This document shows positions 8,266 through 16,195 of a DNA stretch of 64,000 bases, in pieces. The DNA lies in the NCBI GenBank assembly GCA_022774755.1, contig JALFLK010000009.1:186001-250000 (forward strand). The letters run 5' to 3'. A program made the position numbers and the translations under genes. A model generated the notes under the pieces. That model saw only the letters and a program-made list of their open reading frames with translations. It searched no databases and was not told the DNA's origin. Numbering within the stretch: the stretch's first letter is position 1; every line of letters starts with the position of its first letter. The DNA is from a bacterium. Lineage in GTDB: Bacteria > Bacillota > Clostridia > Oscillospirales > Acutalibacteraceae.

Positions 8266-8757
8266 TTATAGGAAATTGCTCGGCTGTGCTCGGGTATAAC
8301 AGGCTGTTTTCAGCAAAACCTGTCTGCACGGAATGCCTGTCGAGGTTTTTTGCTCCGGGCAGATAGCTTAATCTAATTGGTAAAGCTTTATGCCCGACCG
8401 CTTTATTCCGGGGGAATAGATTCATCTATGGTGCTGTTCGCCCGGATTGCCTGTCGAGGTACTCGAATGATTGCACTTTATTGGAAATTGCTTTTAACGG
8501 TCGGGCAAATAAGATTAAATTATATCAAGCTATCTGCACGAATTGCGTGTCGAGGTACTCGAATGATTGCACTTTATTGGAAACTGCTTTTAACGGTCGG
8601 GCAAATAAGATTAAATTATATCAAGCTGTCTGCACGAATTGCGTGTCGAGGTACTCGAATGATTGCACTTTATTGGAAACTGCTTTTAACAGTCGGGCAA
8701 ATAAGATTAAATTATATCAAGCTGTCTGCACGAATTGCGTGTCGAGGTTCTCGACTT
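8266..8757. repeat. Complex repeat element, locus 1, with 96-bp tandem units
   Basis: This fills the ~660-base gap between uvrC and rsmD. The first half (8266-8451) is shared with 10679-10932, for example GATAGCTTNATCTAATTGG and TTTATGCCCGACCG. From 8452 a 96-bp unit is repeated three times (8452-8547, 8548-8643, 8644-8739) and a fourth begins at 8740. Units differ by only a few bases. Each carries a core ATTGCGTGTCGAGGTACTCGA containing the inverted repeat TCGAG-GTA-CTCGA. Because 96 is a multiple of three, several frames stay open, but none has an RBS or protein-like composition. Function unknown: a structured RNA, a protein-binding array or a mobile remnant are possible. Confidence 0.85.
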
Positions 8758-8850
8758 TTTTAAAAATTAAATGGGTTTTATTTCTTTTTTCGACTTAAAT
8801 ATTAAAAATAACAAAAAACTACAATTATTTATTATAATTCTTATATCTAA

Positions 8851-8879
8851 TTATAAAGGTTACAATTTTGTGATATAAT
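8851..8879 (+). promoter_or_regulatory. Promoter for rsmD
   Basis: TTATAA (8851-8856), 17 bases, TATAAT (8874-8879). The -35 is weak. The start codon of rsmD is 27 bases after the -10. Confidence 0.6.
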
Positions 8880-8905
8880 GTAGTGCAACTACAAAGGAGA
8901 AGCGT

Positions 8906-9451
8906 ATGAGAGTTATCACAGGCTCTGCAAGGGGCAGACGCCTTGAAACTTTGTCCGGAGAGGATGTAAGGCCTACAACCGACAGAGTAAAAGAGGCTGT
9001 TTTTTCGATAGTTCAGTTTCAGATTCAGGGCAGAGATTTTCTTGACCTTTTTGCAGGCAGCGGACAAATGGGCATTGAGGCTTTAAGCCGAGGCGCAAGG
9101 TCGGCTGTGTTTGTTGACAGCAGCAGGCATTCTCTTGAGGTGGTCAGGAAAAACCTTAAAACCACGGGACTTGCAGAAAATGCAAAGGTTTTGGGAATGG
9201 ACAGCGTTGGATTTTTGTCTATGAAACAAGGAGAATTCGATATTGCTTTTCTTGACCCTCCGTACGGTACGGGCTTGCTTCAAAAATCCCTTAGGCTTGT
9301 TCCCGATGTAATGAAAAAAACAGGCGTGATTTTGTGCGAAAATCCTCTGGATGAGGAAATGCCGCAAACTGCCGGGGATTTTGTTCTTGACAGGCAGTAC
9401 CGCTATGGTAAAATAAAAATAACTGCTTACAGGCACGGGGAGTATATTTGA
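8906..9451 (+). CDS. rsmD: 16S rRNA (guanine966-N2)-methyltransferase RsmD
   Basis: A 181-residue RsmD-family enzyme. It begins MRVITGSARGRRL, then has the SAM motif LDLFAGSGQMGIEALSRGA (about 46-64) and catalytic FLDPPYGTG (about 116). It methylates G966 in 16S rRNA during 30S assembly. The RBS AAAGGAGAAG precedes ATG 8906. It is followed 9 bases later by coaD, a pairing common across Firmicutes. Confidence 0.96.
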   Translation: MRVITGSARGRRLETLSGEDVRPTTDRVKEAVFSIVQFQIQGRDFLDLFAGSGQMGIEALSRGARSAVFVDSSRHSLEVVRKNLKTTGLAENAKVLGMDSVGFLSMKQGEFDIAFLDPPYGTGLLQKSLRLVPDVMKKTGVILCENPLDEEMPQTAGDFVLDRQYRYGKIKITAYRHGEYI

Positions 9452-9460
9452 GGTGATAAT

Positions 9461-9973
9461 TTGGGTAAGACAGTGATTTGTCCGGGTAGTTTTGACCCGG
9501 TTACCTTGGGACACTTGGATATTATCAGCCGTGCCTCAAAGATGTTTGACCATGTTATTGTGGCTGTTTTGGTTAATCCCGCAAAGGAACAATCAAGCTT
9601 TTCCATTCAGGAGCGCATTGAGCTTTTGGTAGAGGCTACAAAGGGACTGGATAATATTGAAATAGTCAGTTTTCAGGGACTTCTTGCGGAATACGCCAAA
9701 GAGCGCAATGTAACGGTGATAGTTAAAGGCTTGAGGGCTGTTTCGGATTTTGAGTATGAGTTCCAGATGGCGCTTACCAACAAGCGGATTAACCCCGAGC
9801 TTGAAACAATTTTTCTTACCACCGAATCAAAATATATGTATTTAAGCTCAAGCATTGTAAAGCAGATTGCCTCTTTGGGAGGGAGCATAAAGGGCTTTGT
9901 GCCTGACTGTGTTCTTGACAGAATTGTAGAAAGGCTTTCTAAAAAACAGCTTCCCGAAAATTCCGAGGATTGA
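9461..9973 (+). CDS. coaD: Phosphopantetheine adenylyltransferase
   Basis: A 170-residue CoaD, the penultimate step of coenzyme A synthesis (4'-phosphopantetheine + ATP to dephospho-CoA). The nucleotidyltransferase signature PGSFDPVTLGHLDII has the ATP-binding (T/H)xGH motif, and the C-terminal SSSIVKQIASLGG is the second conserved block. The start is TTG 9461, with GAGGTGA 5-8 bases upstream. Confidence 0.97.
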   Translation: MGKTVICPGSFDPVTLGHLDIISRASKMFDHVIVAVLVNPAKEQSSFSIQERIELLVEATKGLDNIEIVSFQGLLAEYAKERNVTVIVKGLRAVSDFEYEFQMALTNKRINPELETIFLTTESKYMYLSSSIVKQIASLGGSIKGFVPDCVLDRIVERLSKKQLPENSED

Positions 9974-10064
9974 TTTTTGTTTATAATATTTTTTATATAT
10001 TGATATTGGTTTAATTTTTGAATTTTGAATTATCATATTTTTTACATAAGGAGAGTGGGCCCAT

Positions 10065-10529
10065 ATGAAAATGGAAGATTTGGTTAATGAATTGCAGGAA
10101 ATGGTAAACGACGCAAAGGGAATGCCTTTTGCAAACGACAAGGTTTTGCTTAACAGAGATACGGTACTTGATATTCTTGACGAAATTGAGGACGCCGTAC
10201 CCACAGAGGTAAGACAGGCTAAGAATATTGTAAATGACAGAAATCAGATTCTTACCCAGGCAAAGCGTGAGGCAGAAGAGATTATCAAGCAGGCTGAGGA
10301 ACGCAGAAAAGCAATGATAAATCAGCACGAGATTACCAAGCAGGCTCAGGCTCAGGCTAATGAAATTGTCAGCGAAGCTAAGGCAAAAGCGGCAGGAATC
10401 AAGAAGGCTACAAATCAGTATGTTGATGATATTATGAAAGCCGCCGAGGATTCTCTTGCAGGACAGTACAGCGAAATCAAAAGAACAAGGCAGAATATTC
10501 TTGACACATCAAAGAAGGCAAGAAGCTGA
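10065..10529 (+). CDS. Coiled-coil protein of unknown function
   Basis: A 154-residue soluble protein. Residues 50-150 are almost wholly predicted coiled coil with Ala/Lys/Glu/Gln heptads (QAKREAEEIIKQAEERR and similar), resembling the stalk of F-ATPase subunit b and DivIVA-like proteins. No membrane segment is visible, so it is not AtpF itself. Similar proteins commonly follow coaD in Clostridia. Strong RBS (AAGGAGAG); ATG 10065 is taken, and ATG 10071 is an alternative. A terminator follows at 10645. Role unknown; a structural or division-linked function is only a guess. Confidence 0.75.
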   Translation: MKMEDLVNELQEMVNDAKGMPFANDKVLLNRDTVLDILDEIEDAVPTEVRQAKNIVNDRNQILTQAKREAEEIIKQAEERRKAMINQHEITKQAQAQANEIVSEAKAKAAGIKKATNQYVDDIMKAAEDSLAGQYSEIKRTRQNILDTSKKARS

Positions 10530-10644
10530 TTTTGTTCAGCCTTTCGTTTCGGGATTTGCGAAAAAGCATACAAAAAAGCATATATAGTACATATATAGTA
10601 TATGTTATGCAAAAAGTCCCATAGAAAATTTTACAACAGTTATT

Positions 10645-10677
10645 AACTGTCTCACCAATAGGTGGGGCAGTTTTTTA
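10645..10677 (+). terminator. Terminator after the coiled-coil gene
   Basis: ACTGTCTCACC-AATA-GGTGGGGCAGT followed by TTTTTT: an 11-bp stem with wobble pairs and a clear T-run. Confidence 0.85.
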
Positions 10678-10678
10678 T

Positions 10679-10932
10679 GCTATAGGAAATTGCTCGGTTT
10701 CGCTCGGGTATAGAAGTTTGTTTTCAGCAGAAGCTGTCTGCACGGATTGCGTGTCGAGGCTTTTTGCTTCGGGGAGATAGCTTCATCTAATTGGTAAAGT
10801 TTTATGCCCGACCGTTTTCCGCCGAGAAAAGGCTGGTTTATAACATAAAACATATATATCCGGCCGTTTTATTCCGGGGAAATAGCTTCATCTATGTTGC
10901 TGTTCGCTCGGATTGCGTGTCGAGGTACTCAA
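10679..10932. repeat. Complex repeat element, locus 2
   Basis: Second copy of the element at 8266. It opens with TATAGGAAATTGCTCGG, has the shared TAATTGGTAAAG.TTTATGCCCGACCG stretch, and two cores ATTGCGTGTCGAGG (about 10746-10759 and 10911-10924), but no 96-bp expansion. It fills most of the 570-base gap between the coiled-coil gene and mraZ; the rest holds the terminator at 10645 and the mraZ promoter. Confidence 0.8.
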
Positions 10933-10985
10933 CTTGAAAAGTTAAAATTTTATTTAAAAAATTTATCAAAAATGAAACATTTGTC

Positions 10986-11014
10986 TTGCTTTTTATATAA
11001 AAGTAGATTATAAT
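10986..11014 (+). promoter_or_regulatory. Promoter for mraZ and the dcw cluster
   Basis: TTGCTT (10986-10991), 17 bases, TATAAT (11009-11014). The -10 is perfect, the -35 moderate. Confidence 0.65.
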
Positions 11015-11023
11015 GTTTGTAAG

Positions 11024-11060
11024 GTGTCAATTTGTGTCATAATAGATACATTGGGTGACA
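11024..11060 (+). promoter_or_regulatory. Candidate MraZ operator: spaced GTGTCA repeats
   Basis: GTGTCA at 11024-11029 and again at 11034-11039, one helical turn apart, with a related GTGACA at 11055-11060. They lie at and just after the expected transcription start of mraZ. MraZ is known in other bacteria to autorepress by binding short direct repeats spaced about 10 bp at its own promoter. That this array is the site is inference. Confidence 0.45.
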
Positions 11061-11101
11061 TTATTTGCTGAAAATAATCAAGTTTTAAGGAAGGCGGTAA
11101 A

Positions 11102-11518
11102 ATGTTTTCGGGAACATCAAATCATTCCATAGACGCTAAAGGCAGAATCGTTTTGCCGCAGAAATTCCGTGAAGAGCTTGGCGAAACTTTTTATGTTACA
11201 AAGGGCTTTACAGACTGCGTTCAGGTAATGTCCGTTGAGCAGTTTGAGCATTTGCGCCGCCAGATACTTCAGCTCCCTGCCGACAAGGCTATGAGTCTGC
11301 AATATATTATGATTTCACCTGCGGTAGAGGTTGCGCCTAATTCTCAGGGAAGAATCCCTATTCCGCAAACTCTCCGTGAGTCGGCAGGACTTGAAAAAGA
11401 AGCGGTAGTGGTCGGTATGGATTCTCGTGTTGAGATATGGGATAAGGCAAAATTTGAGGAGTTTATGCGCTTACAGCAGCAGAATTTAAGCGGAGCGCTG
11501 GAACTGCTCAGGCTGTAA
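11102..11518 (+). CDS. mraZ: Transcriptional regulator MraZ
   Basis: A 138-residue MraZ, the first gene of the dcw cluster. The family forms ring-shaped oligomers that bind its own promoter. Two SpoVT/AbrB-like halves are visible: SIDAKGRIVLPQKFREEL (about 9-26) and VAPNSQGRIPIPQTLRE (about 78-94). The RBS AAGGAAGG precedes ATG 11102. rsmH begins 10 bases after the stop. Confidence 0.97.
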   Translation: MFSGTSNHSIDAKGRIVLPQKFREELGETFYVTKGFTDCVQVMSVEQFEHLRRQILQLPADKAMSLQYIMISPAVEVAPNSQGRIPIPQTLRESAGLEKEAVVVGMDSRVEIWDKAKFEEFMRLQQQNLSGALELLRL

Positions 11519-11528
11519 GGTGGGCGCT

Positions 11529-12452
11529 ATGGAATTTTCACACATTCCCGTTTTGCTCAGCGAAACCATAGACGGCTTAAATATTAAACCCGACGGCGTT
11601 TATGTTGACGGTACGGCAGGCGGCGGAGGCCATTCAGCGGAGATTCTGAAAAGACTCACAGACGGAAAGCTGTACTCGATTGACCGGGATCCGGACGCAA
11701 TACAAACCGTTACCGAAAGATTCAGAGATAACGATAATTCGGTTATCATACAGGGTAATTTTTCCGAGATGAAAGAGCTCTTAAACTCTCGGGGAGTGTT
11801 TTCTGTTGACGGAGTGCTTTTGGATATAGGCGTTTCGTCACATCAGCTGGATACTGCCGACAGGGGATTTTCTTTTCACGAGGACGCACCCCTTGATATG
11901 CGTATGAGCCAAAGCGGTACAACGGCGGCAGATTTGGTGAACAGTTTGAGCTTTGAAGAGCTTACAAAAATTTTGTATGAATACGGCGAGGAAAAATACG
12001 CAGGTTCTATTGTTAAGACGATTATAAAAGAAAGGGAAAAAAAGCCGATTACAACAACCCTTGAACTGGCGGAGATTGTGAAGGAGTCGGTTCCTCAGCG
12101 AGTCAGGCGTGACGGACATCCTGCAAGAAAGACCTTTCAGGCGCTGAGAATTGCAGTAAATCACGAGCTTGACGCCTTGGAAAAAGGAATGGACAGCGCC
12201 TTTGAATTGCTTAATCCCAAGGGAAGACTTGCAATAATTACTTTCCATTCACTTGAAGACAGAATAGTAAAAAGAAAGATGGCGCAGTGGTATCAGGGTT
12301 GTACCTGTCCTAAGGATTTTCCCGTTTGCGTTTGCGGAAAAAAACCAAAGGCAAAAGCCGTAACCAAAAAGCCGATTACAGCAAATTCGTTAGAAATAAA
12401 TCAAAATTCACGCTCACGTAGTGCAAAACTTAGAATATGCGAAAAAATTTAA
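11529..12452 (+). CDS. rsmH: 16S rRNA (cytosine1402-N4)-methyltransferase RsmH
   Basis: A 307-residue RsmH (MraW). SAM motif GTAGGGGHSAEIL, then YSIDRDPDAIQ, GVLLDIGVSSHQLD and the C-terminal FHSLEDRIVKR block are all present. It modifies C1402 in the ribosomal P site. ATG 11529 is chosen because AAGGTGG lies just upstream; the GTG at 11520 would be within that RBS. Confidence 0.97.
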   Translation: MEFSHIPVLLSETIDGLNIKPDGVYVDGTAGGGGHSAEILKRLTDGKLYSIDRDPDAIQTVTERFRDNDNSVIIQGNFSEMKELLNSRGVFSVDGVLLDIGVSSHQLDTADRGFSFHEDAPLDMRMSQSGTTAADLVNSLSFEELTKILYEYGEEKYAGSIVKTIIKEREKKPITTTLELAEIVKESVPQRVRRDGHPARKTFQALRIAVNHELDALEKGMDSAFELLNPKGRLAIITFHSLEDRIVKRKMAQWYQGCTCPKDFPVCVCGKKPKAKAVTKKPITANSLEINQNSRSRSAKLRICEKI

Positions 12453-12553
12453 TTTTATTAAATTATAGTATAGACAATTACATGGTTTTGTAGTAAAATA
12501 TAACAAGAATGTAAAGATTGTTACAACACAAGCTTTTGTGTCATGATGAGAAT

Positions 12554-12562
12554 TTATCCACA
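12554..12562 (+). promoter_or_regulatory. Perfect DnaA box upstream of ftsL
   Basis: TTATCCACA, the strongest DnaA-binding 9-mer, in the 294-base AT-rich gap between rsmH and ftsL. A small inverted repeat ACACAA-GCTT-TTGTGT lies about 20 bases upstream. Only one perfect box was seen. Confidence 0.55.
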
Positions 12563-12746
12563 ATATATTCTATTAAAGAACAAAATTTGTGCGGTTGAAA
12601 CAGTAAAACATTTAAGAACAAATAATAATTGTTAAAAATTTGTTATTTTTATTATTTTAAAGAAATTTAGTCGAATTTATGACGAGTTTGTCGAGAAAAT
12701 TCAGGTTTACAGCTAAACGGTTTAATCATATGCGAGGTGCATATTT

Positions 12747-13253
12747 ATGACATATAATAAAACAGCGGCCTATGATTTGTCGCTATTTGATACATCGGAA
12801 AAAATCGAGAAAAAACAGGATAAAAAACCAAAAAACAAATCAAAAGTTGTACATATGCCGGAAGAGGCAATTAACAAAATAAGATACCGCAAGCATAATC
12901 CTTTGAAGGTTTTTTTCGGGACACTGGGCGTTTGTGCCGCCACGGCGGTTATAGCCGCAATTATAGTGGGACAGGTTCAGCTTACCGAGCTTAACCAAAA
13001 AATTATCACTGCGGAAAATACCCTTTCTAACGAAAAGAGTGTTTACACTCAAACCCAAATGGCGGTGCAGTCTAATTTGTCAACATCGGGTATTCAGCAG
13101 TATGCTGAGGAGCAGTTGGGAATGACCAAGGCGGAGAATTCACAGAAAGAATTTATTGAATTGTCTCAGGGCGACAAGGCAGAGGTTACAGCCGACTCAA
13201 ACGGAGATTTCTTCAGTTGGATTGCCAAAGCAGTATCCGGACTGTGGTCATAA
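12747..13253 (+). CDS. ftsL: FtsL-like cell division protein
   Basis: A 168-residue bitopic protein in the position of ftsL. It has a basic cytoplasmic N-terminus (about 1-55), one membrane span (about 57-76, FFGTLGVCAATAVIAAIIVGQV) and an extracytoplasmic coiled coil (about 78-135). In known systems FtsL pairs with DivIC and FtsQ/DivIB to activate FtsW and the septal PBP. FtsL sequences diverge strongly, so the call rests on topology and gene order. The C-terminal WIAKAVSGLWS tail is longer than usual. A terminator follows before the PBP gene. Confidence 0.8.
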   Translation: MTYNKTAAYDLSLFDTSEKIEKKQDKKPKNKSKVVHMPEEAINKIRYRKHNPLKVFFGTLGVCAATAVIAAIIVGQVQLTELNQKIITAENTLSNEKSVYTQTQMAVQSNLSTSGIQQYAEEQLGMTKAENSQKEFIELSQGDKAEVTADSNGDFFSWIAKAVSGLWS

Positions 13254-13293
13254 CCTATTATTAAACTTAATATAATTGTGTTATGAAGAAATT

Positions 13294-13324
13294 AGAGTTG
13301 AGATTATATCTTAACTCTTTTTTC
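13294..13324 (+). terminator. Terminator or attenuator between ftsL and pbp
   Basis: AGAGTTGAGA-TTATA-TCTTAACTCT then TTTTTT: a 10-bp stem with one wobble. It sits inside the dcw cluster and would reduce read-through into the PBP gene. Confidence 0.8.
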
Positions 13325-13374
13325 GATAATTAGCGGATTGATTTTCATTTATTTAACAGGAAAGGCAGATTGCA

Positions 13375-15633
13375 TTGTCAAAGGGATATGTAAAATATCA
13401 CAAAAAATCCGATATGGGGCCAAACCAAAGGCTGAGACGGCGATCGGTGATTCTGATACTAACAATACTCGTTGCAGGGTTCGGTGCAATAATTTCAAGG
13501 CTGGCGTGCTTACAGCTTGTTCAGGGAACATATCTCCAGGAAAAAGCCGTGGAACAACAGCTTACGGATACCACCATAAACGCCAAGCGAGGTACAATTT
13601 ACGACACAAACGGCAAGGTGCTGGCTCAAAGTGCGTCGGTGTGGAAGGTTGTGCTTGCTCCGGCATATTTTGAAACGGAAGAACAGCGTGTCAGCGTTGC
13701 TAAGGACTTAGCCGAAATTCTTGATTTGGACGAAAGCAATGTTTATGAAAAAACAAAGCAGAACAGCTACTATGTAATTGTAAAACGCAAGATAGAAAGC
13801 GACACACGTGAAGAAATAATAAAGCTACAGGAAAAAATCGAAAAGGAATACAATCTGACAAACGTGGTTCAGCTTCTTGACGATTACAAACGCTATTATC
13901 CTCACAACGACCTTGCCTCAAGCGTTATCGGGTTTACCGGCAGTGACGACCAGGGACTTGAGGGTGTTGAGTATAAATACAACAAATACTTAACGGGAAC
14001 TCCCGGAAGAATAGTAACCGCCGCTAATGCAAACGGAACCGATATGCCTTTTCAGTATGAGCAGAATGTTGAGGCTGAAGAGGGCAACAGCATTTATCTG
14101 ACCATAGACGAAACAATTCAGTCTATCTGCGAAAAGTATATGAAACAGGGACTTGCGGATAATGATGTTAAAAACAGAGGCGGCTGCATAGCTATGGATG
14201 TGGACACGGGAGCCGTGCTTGCAATGGTAACGGTTGGCGGATATGACCTTAACAATCCTTACAAGCTTTCTCAGGAAGCCCAGGAGAAAATAGATAAGCT
14301 CCCGGAGGATGAGCAGGACGCCGCAACCAGCGAGGCGCTTTCGCAGATGTGGCGTAACAAAGCCATAAGCGACACATATTACCCCGGTTCCGTATTTAAA
14401 ATGGTAACTGCGTCAATGGCACTTAACGAGGGCGTTGTCAATGATAATTCAACGTTCTTCTGTTCAGGCTCAATGACTATTGCCGACGCAAAGCCAATCG
14501 GCTGTCATCTGCGTTCGGGACACGGAACTCAGACCTTTACCCAGGCAATATGCAATTCCTGCAACCCTGCATTTATTCAAATCGGTCAGCTTGTAGGAGC
14601 AGAAAAGTTCTGGCAGTATTATCAGGGATTCGGTTTCAGCGAAAAGACCGGAATCGATTTGCCCGGCGAATCCGAGGACTTGTTCTTCAGCGATAACGGC
14701 GAAATGACCTCCGTGGATTTGGCAGTATCCTCTTTCGGACAGGGTCTTGCAATTACGCCTATACAGATGATAACTGCCTGCGCCGCTGTTGCAAACGGCG
14801 GAAACCTTGTTCAGCCCTATGTTGTGCGCCAGATTGTAAACGGCGAGGGGAATGTAATTGAAAACACCGAGAGCAAGATAAAACGCCAGGTTATCTCTTC
14901 GGGAGTTTCTAAGAAAATGAACGAAATACTTGAATACAATACCACAACCGGCGGAGCAAACAACGGCTATATTGCAGGTTACCGTGTAGCCGGAAAAACC
15001 GGTACCTCCGAGAAGCTTACTTCTACTTACGGAAGCGAAGACTATATCGCATCATTCTGCGGATACGCCCCAGCCGATAAGCCGAAAATCGCAATGCTTG
15101 TGTTCTTTGATACGCCTACCGGCGGTTCTTATTACGGAAGCAAGGTTTCTTCTCCCGTGTTTATCAACATTATGTCCGAAGTTCTGCCCTATTTGCAGAT
15201 TCATACGGAATATACCGACAGCGAGATGCAGTATGTTGATGCTAATGCAGGAGCATATGTGGGTATGGATGTTGATGAGGCTAAGACAAAGGCTGAGCAG
15301 GCAGGCTTTACCGTAACCGTAAAGGGAGAAGGAAGTACGGTTGTTTCGCAGATTCCTGCGGTATCGGCAAAGATACCCAACGGCGGAAACATTGTTTTAT
15401 ATACAGACGAAAACAGTAAGAGTGAAAAGGTTTTAGTGCCCAATCTTGTGGGCTTCTCAATAAGCGAGGTAAACTCCCTTGCGTCAAACGGCGGAGTGAA
15501 CGCCAGCATTTCAAATGTGGGTGCGTCTGGCAACGTGGTATCTGTTTCTCAGGATATTGAACCCGGAACCGAGGTAAGTCCGGGAACGGTAATTACCGTT
15601 AAGTTTGCCAGCGCCGAAGCATTAAATGACTAA
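13375..15633 (+). CDS. Class B penicillin-binding protein with PASTA domains (SpoVD/PBP2B type)
   Basis: A 752-residue monofunctional transpeptidase. One N-terminal membrane anchor (about 21-42), a dimerisation domain (about 60-220) and the transpeptidase follow, with SVFK (Ser339 nucleophile), SCN (395-397) and KTG (541-543). Two C-terminal PASTA repeats lie at about 625-750. The double PASTA tail and the place after ftsL fit PBP2B or SpoVD; the two cannot be told apart by sequence alone, and both act with an FtsW/SpoVE partner, encoded here at 17310. The start is TTG 13375, with AGGAAAGG about 10 bases upstream. Confidence 0.92.
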   Translation: MSKGYVKYHKKSDMGPNQRLRRRSVILILTILVAGFGAIISRLACLQLVQGTYLQEKAVEQQLTDTTINAKRGTIYDTNGKVLAQSASVWKVVLAPAYFETEEQRVSVAKDLAEILDLDESNVYEKTKQNSYYVIVKRKIESDTREEIIKLQEKIEKEYNLTNVVQLLDDYKRYYPHNDLASSVIGFTGSDDQGLEGVEYKYNKYLTGTPGRIVTAANANGTDMPFQYEQNVEAEEGNSIYLTIDETIQSICEKYMKQGLADNDVKNRGGCIAMDVDTGAVLAMVTVGGYDLNNPYKLSQEAQEKIDKLPEDEQDAATSEALSQMWRNKAISDTYYPGSVFKMVTASMALNEGVVNDNSTFFCSGSMTIADAKPIGCHLRSGHGTQTFTQAICNSCNPAFIQIGQLVGAEKFWQYYQGFGFSEKTGIDLPGESEDLFFSDNGEMTSVDLAVSSFGQGLAITPIQMITACAAVANGGNLVQPYVVRQIVNGEGNVIENTESKIKRQVISSGVSKKMNEILEYNTTTGGANNGYIAGYRVAGKTGTSEKLTSTYGSEDYIASFCGYAPADKPKIAMLVFFDTPTGGSYYGSKVSSPVFINIMSEVLPYLQIHTEYTDSEMQYVDANAGAYVGMDVDEAKTKAEQAGFTVTVKGEGSTVVSQIPAVSAKIPNGGNIVLYTDENSKSEKVLVPNLVGFSISEVNSLASNGGVNASISNVGASGNVVSVSQDIEPGTEVSPGTVITVKFASAEALND

Positions 15634-15647
15634 AGGGGAAAACGAGT

Positions 15648-16070
15648 ATGATTTCTTTTGCAAATACCGATAATCAAAGTCTTAAAAAGCTCATTGGCGT
15701 CTTTTTGGAAAAAAGCGGTTTCTCGCCCGATGAAAGCGTTTTTGTTGTAACCGACAAGGAACAGTCCTGCGAAAGGGGCAGTCAGGTTTATGTGGTACCC
15801 TATGATTACAGGGGCGAAACCTTCGGTAAAACCTTTACATATTCCCTGAACAATAATAATGCCGATGCGGTACTGATAAATATTCAGAATCATACCGACA
15901 GCAAAAGCTTTGAAATTTTGACAAATGAGGGAATGGGGCGTGTGTTTATCAACAATAAAAACAGCGCTCCCGTAGAGGATGTGCTGATATGTGCGGCGGT
16001 TTTTCTTGCATTGGGAATGGAGCTTCAGCAGGTGCTGGATGTGCTTAACGGAATATTAAGGAAGCACTGA
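15648..16070 (+). CDS. Small protein resembling a fragment of a Mur ligase central domain
   Basis: A 140-residue protein with no named function. It sits where murE and/or murF are found in related clusters. From about residue 60 the layout, KTFTYSLNNNNADAVLINI then SFEILTNEGMGRVFI and a hydrophobic block ending AAVFLALGMELQQVLDVL, follows the end of the MurE/MurF central domain (TFG..., sFel...g, HNvyNalAAaalalalG). The P-loop GTNGK and the C-terminal domain are missing, as is the His-Asn of HNvyN. It could be a decayed ligase or a domain reused as a scaffold. The last three codons and stop lie in the palindromic repeat at 16056. Confidence 0.6.
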   Translation: MISFANTDNQSLKKLIGVFLEKSGFSPDESVFVVTDKEQSCERGSQVYVVPYDYRGETFGKTFTYSLNNNNADAVLINIQNHTDSKSFEILTNEGMGRVFINNKNSAPVEDVLICAAVFLALGMELQQVLDVLNGILRKH

Positions 16071-16160
16071 TTAAATCGCTTGTGTATATTGCACCGAAAA
16101 TGCGCAAGCAAGATGTGCAAACGGCTTTTCAGCGTGATTTGTTCAGCGGTTCCTTAAATA
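16056..16160. repeat. Palindromic MITE-like repeat, copy B
   Basis: About 105 bp with inverted ends (AAGGAAGCACTGATTAAATC / GATTTGTTCAGCGGTTCCTT). In inverted orientation it matches copies A, C and D. It supplies the 3' end and stop codon of the upstream gene and stops about 35 bases before mraY. Confidence 0.8.
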
Positions 16161-16195
16161 AAAATCGGATGTAATGATGAAAGGAAAGATTATCT

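Noticed and set aside
8452-8757. Possible CRISPR array
   Set aside because: Whole 96-bp units are repeated almost without change; there are no variable spacers and no cas genes.
8377-8798. Open frames across the 96-bp tandem repeats that translate into 32-residue repeats
   Set aside because: The unit length is a multiple of three, so open frames are expected by chance; there is no RBS, and the sequence is shared with a non-coding locus at 10679.
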